Source of the DNA: Blasia pusilla
Taxonomy: Eukaryota > Marchantiophyta > Marchantiopsida > Blasiales
Assembly: GCA_050084515.1 (NCBI GenBank)
Contig: CM114271.1
Span: 40,114,001 to 40,178,000 of the forward strand
Direction of reading: 5' to 3'
Length of the DNA stretch: 64,000 bases
In this document: positions 56,681 to 64,000 of the stretch, one piece after another
Layout of the letters: each line of letters opens with the position of its first letter
How positions within the stretch are numbered: the first letter of the stretch is position 1
Program-made: the position numbers and the translations under genes
The notes under the pieces: generated by a model
The model's database searches: none
The model's input: the letters and a program-made list of their open reading frames with translations, nothing else
Told to the model about the DNA's origin: nothing

Positions 56681-57483
56681 AGTTCTTCCTGGATGTGGTG
56701 GTCGAGGACCACCACCAGCCATAGGAGATGGAGCAGGAGCACCAGAGCCGACATTTCTCTCACGCATCGATCAGTTGGACCAGAGGATTGCTGCCATGAC
56801 GATGATGCAGCTCAGGGAAGGCACGGAGCCGCGAGCAAGTAGTGTGGTTCCAGCTTCTATCTCTTACCCTGACCCGGGTGAGGATCTTGCTAGTATGGGG
56901 TTTATGTATAGTACAGCTCAGGTTGAGGCAGCTGCAGTGGTGACACGGGGTGTTGCGAGAGGCACCAAGCCATCGAGAGGTCGAGTTGAGATTGACCCAT
57001 CGGAGGGGACCGATGGGCGTCAAGCCAAGGTTCCATAGTCATTCACATTGTCGGAGGCACTACACACACCATCGATGGTGCCTCAACGACCAGCGGTGCC
57101 TACAGCTCAGGAAGGTACGTCGACGTCACAAGGAGTTGGAGTGACAACTCTTATCTGGATCGAGTGGAGTCTGTGTTGACCATAGTGTTGGAGGTGGCCA
57201 CAGAGTGAGTCAGACTTCGCTATTTTCCGCCATAGAGTTGGCGACATTGGGAGTTGGACCAGATGAGTTGTTTTGGCTGGCTGCCACGTTGTGCGAGTAT
57301 GGAGAGGTGACTGCTTCTTATTCAGAGATAGTTGAGGAGGTGGTGGACTTGCCCTTCAGAGCCGGTGCTCGGAATGTCGCCCATAGAGTCATGGCATGCC
57401 GCGGCGGCGAAGTTGGTAAATATGCGTGCTCGACCGGCCATAGAGCGAGCAGTTGTGACACTTGGAGTAGTGTTACTGGATAA
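56681..57483 (+). pseudogene. Gag-like N-terminal region of copy C
   Basis: The first frame (56,681-57,036, reopened to about 57,168) encodes a Gly/Pro-rich leader (CGGRGPPPAIGDGAGAPEP), a helix-like LSRIDQLDQRIAAMTMMQLR and a basic TRGVARGTKPSRGRVE. After a shift of frame, 57,205-57,483 continues with LFWLAATLCEYGEVTASYSE and VVDLPFRAG. There is no canonical CCHC knuckle, although CRGG and a CST..ASSC cluster lie near the end. It is collinear with copy A. Its position 5' of the protease is the only reason for calling it gag; it would package element RNA. Confidence 0.55.
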
Positions 57484-57509
57484 CCGAGCTTGAGTATTTC
57501 CCTTGGTTA

Positions 57510-58144
57510 GTCTGACGGGGACAATATACCACCCGCATTGCGTCCCACTTGATTTGGGAGCGTAGCCCTTGATGTTAGGGAAGGCAACGTGTTTAGCGTT
57601 GGGGTTACGGAAGGCCGACATTGAGACTTGTCCCTTCTAGATACAGACCTCGATTGGGGGCGTGTTACCAACGCAGTATATGAATCGACAAGAGGTAGTT
57701 GTCAGAGTCTTGCAAGAGCATGCGACAGATAGTGCTATGGTGCGCAGACGTACGATTACGACATGAGTTGAGTCGTACGATGTGTTGGTGGGGAGTAGAG
57801 TGTTATATCCCCTAGGATTCATCCTTGACTTCTGGGAGGAGACCGTTGCTTATCGGCCACGGTGGTGGTCAGGTGACAGGCGGATGAGTCAGTTACCTAT
57901 GCAGTTTGCGGGACGAGGTGGTCGATCACAAGACGAGTCTGTGACCACGCTGGCAACTTTCATAGGTAGTGTTAGCTGGCGTGGAGAGTTTTTGGAGGGG
58001 AATGCACATGCGGAGGATATCCCAATAGCGGATAGTGCCATAGAGAGAAACGCCATGGCGGGTGTCTCTCCCATGTTGGTGAGACCTCTTCACCATTGTG
58101 GGGTACGACTCGAGAGCTACACAAGAGTGCCGAAGACCTCGTGA
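57510..58144 (+). pseudogene. Aspartic protease domain of copy C
   Basis: The frame contains VPLDLGA, corresponding to the D-T/S-G-A catalytic loop with Thr replaced by Leu. It is followed by PLMLGKATCLALGLRKADIE, CPF, TSIGGV, ESYDVLVGSRVLYPLGFILD and FWEETVAYRP. The flap-like YDVLVG...LYPLGF segment is what retroelement pepsin-type proteases show at the second half. Stops at 57,563 (CAA in copy A), 57,623 and about 57,755 interrupt it. The protease would cut the polyprotein. Its frame differs from the methyltransferase frame, which begins overlapping at 58,096. Confidence 0.7.
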
Positions 58145-59364
58145 GGCAGGCGTGGGGTCATGCCTTTATTCCGGAGCAGCGAGAGTCAGGTGGCGATCGG
58201 GCCCTTGGAGTGGAGGCGTTGACTCCATTGGATACCACACTCATTGTGTGGCAGTGTCTAGAGGAGGTTGTTAGGGTGTTAGATCTCTTCGGAGGGATTA
58301 GCACAAGATGGGCTACGGTATTATAGGCGGGGATATGGGTGCATCAGTACCTTTATGTGGAGAGAGATGAGACCGCGCGGCGAGTATCATTACGTCACGT
58401 AGCGAGATTGGTCTAGAGGTATCATGAGTTATTGCCGGTATCTGCAGTACATGGATATCAGCATACACTACCCGCCGACATCTCTTTGGTGGGGGCGTAG
58501 GATCTCGATAGAGTTGGCACCATTCATTTGGTAATTGCTAGATGGCCGTGTTAGGGTCATTCATTAGCTGGTTGAGGATTTGGATTGCATGATCCGAGGT
58601 CAGGGATGTTTTGGGAGATGCTGCGAGTAGTACCACACTTGCAAGAGAGTCAAACATGTTCTCCAGAGTACATTTTGGAGAACGTGCTGTTGTTGGGAGA
58701 CACTCGTGCACGTTTGATGACGAGTGTGCGTCAGGTGTGCATCTAGTTGGGACTTGCTATGTTGCTAGATGCAGTGAGAGTTGGATCACGCGCCCATCGT
58801 CCATGACTGTGGTGGACAAACCTAGTACCATCAGAGATACTGAGTCGAGCAGACGATGGAGTCCAGAGAGCACCACATCTCAGAGTGGATGCTATTTTGG
58901 GCTCAGGATGTCAATCTCAGGTGGTGAGGCGGGATGATAGACCACCGTTGGCGATGACCAATATGGTGGGGGATTTGAGGGTAGCCTTACCTACGTTGGT
59001 GAGCTTGCCAAAATCCCATGCCTTTTGTCAGGGAGGTCCAGGCATGATTTGGGATGAGGTGACCCAAGCATTGGAGGAGCCTATAGCACATGAGCGCGAG
59101 CGTGCCATGGGATTTGCTACAGGAAATACGGCGGTGCCAAGGATGACTGAGGCATCCCGGAGACAGGTGTTGGGGCAGGCAATGGACCTCAACTGTCTCA
59201 CATGGATAGTTAGCCTAGGTATGGCTGAGCATAGATGGATGCAAGTGTCATCCATGCCGTCACGCCCACGAGTTGGACCATTGCCTACAGGGTCTGTACA
59301 GGCATTGGCTGGGGGCGGGATGAGGAGAGATAGACACCCACGGACTTCCTGGGATGTCGTTTGA
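58096..59364 (+). pseudogene. Cytosine-5 DNA methyltransferase domain inside retroelement
   Basis: One frame runs 1.27 kb with seven stops (58,324; 58,414; 58,498; 58,552; 58,573; 58,744; 58,804) and no frameshift. Motif I is RVLDLFGGI (58,273-58,299, SAM binding); motif II YVERDETARR; motif IV HLVIARWPC with the catalytic Cys at 58,549-58,551, then TAG in place of Q and GHS; motif VI YILENV (58,672-58,686); motif VIII DAVRVGSRAHRP then TGA in place of R and LWW; motifs IX/X ERERAMGF and SRRQVLGQAMDLNCLTWIVS (59,155-59,214). The AHRPR and RRxxLG blocks look more like DNMT3/DRM-type than DNMT1 or CMT enzymes (inference). The enzyme would methylate cytosine C5 in DNA, possibly the element's own cDNA. 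Copy A retains only motif I. Confidence 0.88.
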
Positions 59365-60440
59365 GCGGAGAGTGCAAATGCGGCTAGAGCAGCACATGTT
59401 CATTTTTTGGATATGGAGCATGGGGTAGAAGGTCAGAGTGGAGTGATTGTTGCGGAGGTGGCTAGGATTGCTACATAGTAACCAAAGTCAAAGGTTGCGT
59501 CCTCTCCGAGTGAGGTCACGATGGAGACTTGGGAGCCTGTGATAGGTCTCAAGTTGATAGAAGGAGAGCAACTATGAGTTCATAAGTTTTTGAGAGGGCA
59601 TGTTAGTTGTTTTGCCTTCAATATGGGAGACTTGGGTACGCTGAAGGGTCCCGAGATACGGATTGAGTTGGCTAGTGCTACGCCGATCTTTCGTCCACCC
59701 TATATAGATATTCCGATATGGAGCGAGCCTTGACTCAGAGCAGGAGTCATGACTTGTTGGAGGGAAGTATTGTGGAGTTATCACATAGGGAGTATGCATC
59801 TACCATAATCATGCCGGTGAAGAAGGATATGTATGGCAATTGGACGGATAGGCGGATGTGTGGAGATTACCGTCCTATCAATCGATAGACGAGGTCAGAT
59901 CCGTACGCCATGCCTACTCTTGAGGATATCTTTGATGCGGTAGGGCGTTCAAAGATCTTCAATATTTTAGATCTCCATGTTGGCTATCATCAGCTTCCTA
60001 TCAGGTTAGAGGACAGGGAGAAGACAACATTTTGGGGGATAGATCGGTTCAGGAGAGATTGCTTGTATCAGTGGTAGTTCTTACCATTTGGGTTGAAGAA
60101 CGCGCGTGCACAGTTTCAAAGAGTGATGGATAGGATTTTGGCTAGCTTGGATTTTGTACAATGTTACATAGATGATATTCTTATCTTCAATTCCACGGTT
60201 GAGGAGCATGAGCAACACCTGGAGGTGTTTTGGCGATTGCAATTACATGGACTGAAGTTACATCCAAGCAAGTGTAGATTCTTTCAGGAGAAGGTTGAGT
60301 ACTTGGGACACACCATATACCCGAGTGGGTTAGACGTTCAACAGACAAAGGTGGAGGCTATTGCGCAGATTCCACGTCCTACAGCTGTGAGTCAAGTCCA
60401 AGCGTTTGTTGGACTGGAAAACTTCTATCAACGGTTAGAG
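59365..60440 (+). pseudogene. Reverse transcriptase of copy C
   Basis: An N-terminal linker (FNMGDLGTLKGPEIRIELAS, TPIFRPPY) is followed, after a frame change near 59,740, by YASTIIMPVKKDMYGNWTD, RRMCGDYRPINR, PYAMPTLEDIFDAVGRSKI, LDLHVGYHQLPIRLEDREKT, LPFGLKNARAQFQRVMDRIL, CYIDDILIF (catalytic YIDD near 60,160), HGLKLHPSKCRFFQEKVEYL and TAVSQVQAFVGLENFYQRL. All are Ty3/gypsy RT blocks in order. Stops occur at about 59,889 and 60,078. The domain is cut off right after the thumb. Confidence 0.9.
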
Positions 60441-60490
60441 TCAAAAGAGTCGACTCAAACCATGTGCATACATCCCAACCCGTGACAGAG
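60437..60490 (+). other. Deletion joint: RNase H and integrase finger missing
   Basis: FVGLENFYQRL (end of RT) is followed within about 15 codons by DRVRASFNAPTPQLNPLPIM, which in relatives stands just after the integrase HHCC finger. The whole RNase H domain and finger, normally about 1 kb, are absent. The joining segment (KESTQTMCIHPNP) matches neither side. Confidence 0.75.
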
Positions 60491-61170
60491 TGCGAGCATC
60501 CTTCAATGCTCCCACTCCGCAGTTAAATCCTTTGCCGATTATGGGTTTAGGTTATCGATGGATTTTAGACTTTGTGGGACCTTTTCCATTGACGGGGCGT
60601 CATCACAGGTACGTGTTGGTGATGGTGGAGCATTTCTCCAAGTGGATAGAGTTGGTGGCACTACCGGACAAGGTGAGAGAGGGAACAGCTTATGCGTTTC
60701 TAGATCATGTGCTTAGTCACTTGGGTGCACCGGCGGAGGTGTTGATTGACTAGGGTACCGAGTTTAGGGGAGACTTTCAGGCCTGGTGTGATCAGGCGTT
60801 GATAGATCATCGCACCACGTCTAGAGATCATCCTAAGGCGGATGGGTTGGCGGAGAGAGTAGTACAGATGGTGAAGAGAGGATTGCGCAAGTATGGCTTG
60901 GAGTGGGGATAGTTGAGGGAGTGGGACCTACACTTGCTATGGTTGGTTGTGGGTTATCGCTTTCGTCGGTAGACATCCTTGGCGTCATTTTCACCGTACT
61001 TTTTGATCTTTGGGAGAGAGCCACATTTAGCTACCTACAACTATTCAATGTGACATGGCGGAGGTGTTAGATCTTGATGATCCAGATGTGTGGGTTCAAG
61101 CGTGTTCTCAGAGGACGGAAATTTATCTCAGAGTTATGCATATGGCCTTTGAGAACTTAGCTATTGCTCA
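60490..61170 (+). pseudogene. DDE integrase core of copy C
   Basis: ORF 60,490-60,753 reads LPIMGLGYRWILDFVGPFPL (first catalytic Asp), YVLVMVEHFSKWIELVALPD, HLGAPAEVLID then a TAG at 60,751 where Gln is expected before GTEF (second Asp context). In the same frame HPKADGLAERVVQMVKRGLR follows, with the catalytic Glu. TAG at 60,910 and 60,970 interrupt LEWG and FRR-TSLASFSPYFL. After a frameshift near 61,045 come DMAEVLDLDDPDVWVQA and MAFENLAIAQH. A clear Ty3/gypsy integrase, inactive here. Confidence 0.88.
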
Positions 61171-61173
61171 ACA

Positions 61174-61599
61174 TTGAGGTACGCGACCATTCCTAGAGGA
61201 GGTTATCGTCCAGGGATTAGGAGATTTTTTCCTGGAGATTACGTGTATTTACAGCAGGTGGCACTCACGACGCTAGATGTCACTACAGGGCGCACAATCC
61301 TACGTGTGCGCGAGGTATCATCGACCGGAGTCCTCATCTTGGAGGGACGGGATGGTATGGTTTGGAAGGATCATGTGCGCAATTGTGCGCCATGTCATCT
61401 TATGGACGTAGACGGGACAGTGGATCCAAGCTTGGCACTGGTACCTGTAGGCTTGAGGTGTATGTTGTGCGGATCTGCGAGGGATGCATCCACCATGTTG
61501 GTAGGTGATGGTTATTCTCGAGGGTGGCATATGTCATGTCTGATCCTCCCTCTTGATGTAGTTCCCACGAGACGATGGATATATCCGAGATGTGTATAG
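61174..61599 (+). pseudogene. Integrase C-terminus fused to PHD-type zinc finger
   Basis: A 141-residue open frame. The first half (RYATIPRGGYRPGIRRFFPG, DYVYLQQVALTTLDV, ILRVREVSSTGVLILEGRDG) is the small beta-barrel that ends gypsy integrases. It is followed by HVRNCAPCHL and a PHD-type finger: CMLCG, STMLVGDGY, RGWHMSCLILPLD and RWIYPRCV. Against the C4-H-C3 pattern, ligands 1, 2, H, 6 and 8 remain, but 3 (Cys to Gly), 4 (Cys to Tyr) and 7 (Cys to Tyr) are lost. PHD fingers usually read histone H3 tails; in this position the finger replaces the chromodomain of chromoviruses and may steer integration (inference). Confidence 0.82.
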
Positions 61600-61826
61600 G
61601 GTAGTAGGTCGTGTCAGAGAGATGTGATATTTTTTATCTGGAGCTAGGGGGATCCAAGTGCCAACTAGGGGGGCGGTTGTGTGATCTCCATGTATATGTA
61701 TGAGTTGATTTCAGTACATGTGTGGATCTATCCGTGTGTGGGGAAGATCGATGTTGTGTGGTGTAGATGTGACCATCGATGTATGTTGTGTAGCGATATG
61801 TATGAGCACGACACTCATATTTCCCT
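61600..61826 (+). repeat. Copy C 3' UTR, polypurine-like tract and terminal block B1
   Basis: After the stop codon, a 3' UTR is shared with copy A (GTAGTAGGTCGTGT, GGAGCTAGGGGGATCC), ending in ACTAGGGGGGCGG at 61,664-61,676, a likely primer tract for plus-strand synthesis. From 61,680 the TGTGATCTCCATGTATATG block matches B1 and B2 of copy A. It ends about 61,826 before CATCT; no A2 block follows. Confidence 0.75.
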
Positions 61827-61920
61827 CATCTCATATGATAAGCCAAATCCTTCGAATATAGCATGCAACTTAGCTATTAGTCGGTAAAATCAAAATAAAT
61901 ATATTAAAAAATATTGGTAT
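61827..61920 (-). pseudogene. Helitron helicase relic, right part
   Basis: Minus-strand sequence just outside copy C translates as a VACYIRRIWLII segment leading to a TGA and D (expected WDE box), placed exactly upstream of the MTHHHAF block found at 56,200 on the other side. It shows that copy C landed in the helicase gene at its Walker B region. Decay prevents tracing it further right. Confidence 0.55.
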
Positions 61921-62820
61921 TTTGGAAAAGACATTACATCCTTGCCACTTTAATGCAGTTGCAAAGTGATGAATTGAGTATAAGCCTGCAAGTGGAGTTG
62001 TAGGGTTTAGGGTTTAATGGAAATGGAGTTTTCATCTACATTGATTGGAATGTTGAAGCGTGAATGGGTTGTGAATCCTTCATCTTACAACTATCCTTGA
62101 TGAAGCACCAACTAAAGCTACACCTTATGCATCTCGTACATTTGCAAGAAGAAGATTATATAAGAAGGTTTTTTTTCAGTTTTTCAATGCCCATCCATAA
62201 TGAACATTTTAGAAGTAAATGTAATATCTCCATCAATGATGCTATCAAGCTTCTCAAGTATAACATTCCAAATCAATCGTTGTCCATTATTCAAATTCTC
62301 CTCTCCTTACCTAGTTTTTTCACATAGCGAATCTATATCATATAGGAGCTCTTTTACTTTCAAATACAAATATTACAATGGAGTATGGGAATCATCTTGG
62401 GGCATATACAAGGTTACTAGACTAGATTACTATACTGCTATGTGTTTTGATGCCTAAAGTGACCGTGTTCTGATAGTCCAAGGAGTACTAGGTGGCGTTT
62501 GAGCAACTAAAGTTTATGGTTAGCAATGTACAAAATTTGGCAAAAATAACCAAAAATAAAATCTTTTTTTTTGGTAATGAATCATCATAGATAATTCATT
62601 ATTTTTGGGGAAATAGCTCATGGCGATGTAATAAAACTTTTGGTTAACGCCATAGAAAATTTCAATCCTATTTATGAAGTGAAAAAAGTAAGAATCTTAG
62701 GTCTGTGGAACACGACACAGGGCCTGTAACCAAGACCAATAATATTTGCTATCCAATCCGTCACGGGTAGATCTGGCATTTTAATTCGGGAATCATCTTG
62801 ACTTGGCTGATTCAAGGTTT
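61921..62820. other. AT-rich DNA, nothing recognised
   Basis: The frames at 62,064-62,327 and 62,200-62,457 have no recognisable motif. It is possibly more Helitron-derived sequence. Confidence 0.4.
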
Positions 62821-63090
62821 CATGTGGACAAAGTCTGTGTCCGTGGACTTACGTCCGTCCTATGGAAGGACTTGTCCATATAGGTCCCACCTTCCTCTTC
62901 TTTCTCTTTCCCCCCACTTGCCTTTGTGTCCCTTTCTGTCATGTTTCTTCTTTTTTCCACCTCCACTTCCTTCCCTCTTATTGCTCCACAGGCCTTGGCC
63001 CAGACATCATAAACTTTAAGTATGGGCCCCATCTCTTGCAATTCGTGTCAGTGGACATGTCCAAACTTGTCCGTTTCTGGATAATTATGG
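62821..63090. mobile_element. Short dispersed repeat, copy 3 of 3
   Basis: CATGTGGACAAAGTCTGTGT at the start, TCCGTGGACTTACGTCCGTC, T/C-rich centre, TATGGGCCCCATCTCTTG, and TGGACATGTCCAAACTTGTC near the end. Very close to copy 1 (4,936-5,238) in its first 60 bp. Confidence 0.72.
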
Positions 63091-64000
63091 GCATATATGG
63101 GAAATCAAATAGTCTCTTTCGTTGATATGGAAAATGATAATGGACTTTCAATATTGCGATTATCATAATCAAAGCATTAGGGGAAAGATCAAGCATCCCT
63201 ATTTTCTACATGGATCTTGGGATTTATGAAATAAGTCCAATAGAAAAAAGATGAAATAAGAGAAGTACAAAAGGAAACAAGAACATGAATTACCTCATAT
63301 TTTTCATATAAATATCATCTATATATAGGATAAAGAATGACTCCATAGTTCAATAGGTTGAGCATATGTGTTATAAGCCAAAATAACAATGAATAGTTAA
63401 CGAAAGGCACAACCCGTGCGGATTTATGAAGCTTCTTGGAAGCATGAGTAAACTTCTCTATCATCCTCAAGAAGACCCATTTAAATAGTAGCCTCCTTAA
63501 AGGTTAGATATAACATTCCATACATAGTTCTCGAGTATTTGTATGTAGTTACACCTTGAATATGATGAAACAACAATTGAAATTAATGGGGTTCGTATAT
63601 CTACAAAAACTTGAATGTAAATATATAATACAGAAAAAATTGCAAATGGATTTGAATATCCTTGAAAGTGGATTTAATATAGCATAAAATACAAAGAGAT
63701 ATACCTAATAAGTGGCCAATACGTTGACCACAATTGTTTCTTCTTTGGATTTTACGGATCCATTATTTTATTGCTCTAATAATAATAGGAAGGAAAATCC
63801 ACACATAGATATTATCAAGGTAACAAATCGCAACAATTAGTTGCAAACCATTCCATAAGAATTGTCTCCCTTTTTCTTTGTAGAATATATGTTAGAATGT
63901 TGTGATCATCGAAGACTACCAATCTCACAATACTTGAATGTTTTGGATGTAAGTTGAACTTGAAAAGTCTCTAGCATGCCCCAGAAGAAGAGATGTATTT
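63091..64000. other. AT-rich DNA to window end
   Basis: No gene, RNA or repeat array recognised. Confidence 0.45.

Larger units (their letters stand above)
56210..61826 (+). mobile_element. Ty3/gypsy-like retroelement encoding a DNA methyltransferase (copy C)
   Basis: Order on the plus strand: terminal block A1, gag-like, aspartic protease, cytosine-5 methyltransferase, reverse transcriptase, (RNase H and integrase finger deleted), integrase core and C-terminus, PHD finger, polypurine-like tract, terminal block B1. It sits inside a Helitron helicase relic. Frames alternate between domains and contain about a dozen stops, so it is not coding-competent, but every domain is clearly readable. 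A deleted sister is copy A (37,317-39,610). Methyltransferase-bearing retrotransposons are known from charophytes and dinoflagellates (from memory). Confidence 0.9.

Overview
This looks like nuclear DNA of a repeat-rich land plant or close streptophyte relative. The only well-supported host gene is a five-exon PP2C phosphatase of the POLTERGEIST/PLL type (43.5-48.1 kb), with GT-AG introns, an MGSGVS acylation-type N-terminus and plant-typical SGPL repeats. Almost everything else I can identify is transposon sequence in nested layers. I cannot name the species. DNA-methyltransferase retrotransposons are, from memory, reported from charophytes and dinoflagellates, so a seed-free lineage is an inference only.

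Layout. 1-6.9 kb: AT-rich, with a worn CACTA transposase relic, a fold-back element and copy 1 of a ~300 bp dispersed repeat. 6.9-13.4 kb: a GC-richer stretch I cannot assign. 13.4-16.07 and 32.57-32.71 kb: a minus-strand Ty3/gypsy element (integrase, RNase H, reverse transcriptase), cut inside its RT by a 16.5 kb CACTA DNA transposon (16,070-32,562) that has matching termini, a 3-bp ACT target duplication, terminal TGACT-rich arrays and decayed TNP2/DUF4218/DUF4216, Transposase_24-like and Transposase_23-like genes. 32.7-37.3 kb: a mosaic with an array of ~32 bp near-palindromes flanking a possible MULE-like transposase, then the end of a second CACTA element. 37.3-39.6 kb: an internally deleted copy (copy A) of the element described next, abutting a Ty1/copia RNase H tail. 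41-48.1 kb: upstream region and PP2C gene. 48.1-55 kb: no recognisable gene. 55.7-56.2 kb plus 61.83 kb onward: a Helitron-type PIF1 helicase relic split by a Ty3/gypsy-like element (copy C, 56,210-61,826).

The most interesting object is copy C. In order it carries a gag-like segment, an aspartic protease, a complete but stop-riddled cytosine-5 DNA methyltransferase domain (motifs I, IV, VI, VIII and IX/X recognisable in one 1.27 kb frame), a reverse transcriptase, a DDE integrase and a C-terminal PHD-type zinc finger. The RNase H and integrase zinc-finger part is deleted. Several of its stop codons sit where the family expects CAG glutamine or CGA arginine, the pattern left by deamination of methylated CHG and CG cytosines. 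Copies A and C together also suggest an odd terminal organisation: one repeat block at the 5' end, and a second block at the 3' end that in copy A flanks the first on both sides.

None of the transposon genes seen here is intact. The PP2C gene looks intact and would act alone at membranes. GA-repeat DNA lies in its leader and a 255 bp inverted-repeat element about 1.1 kb upstream of its start codon.
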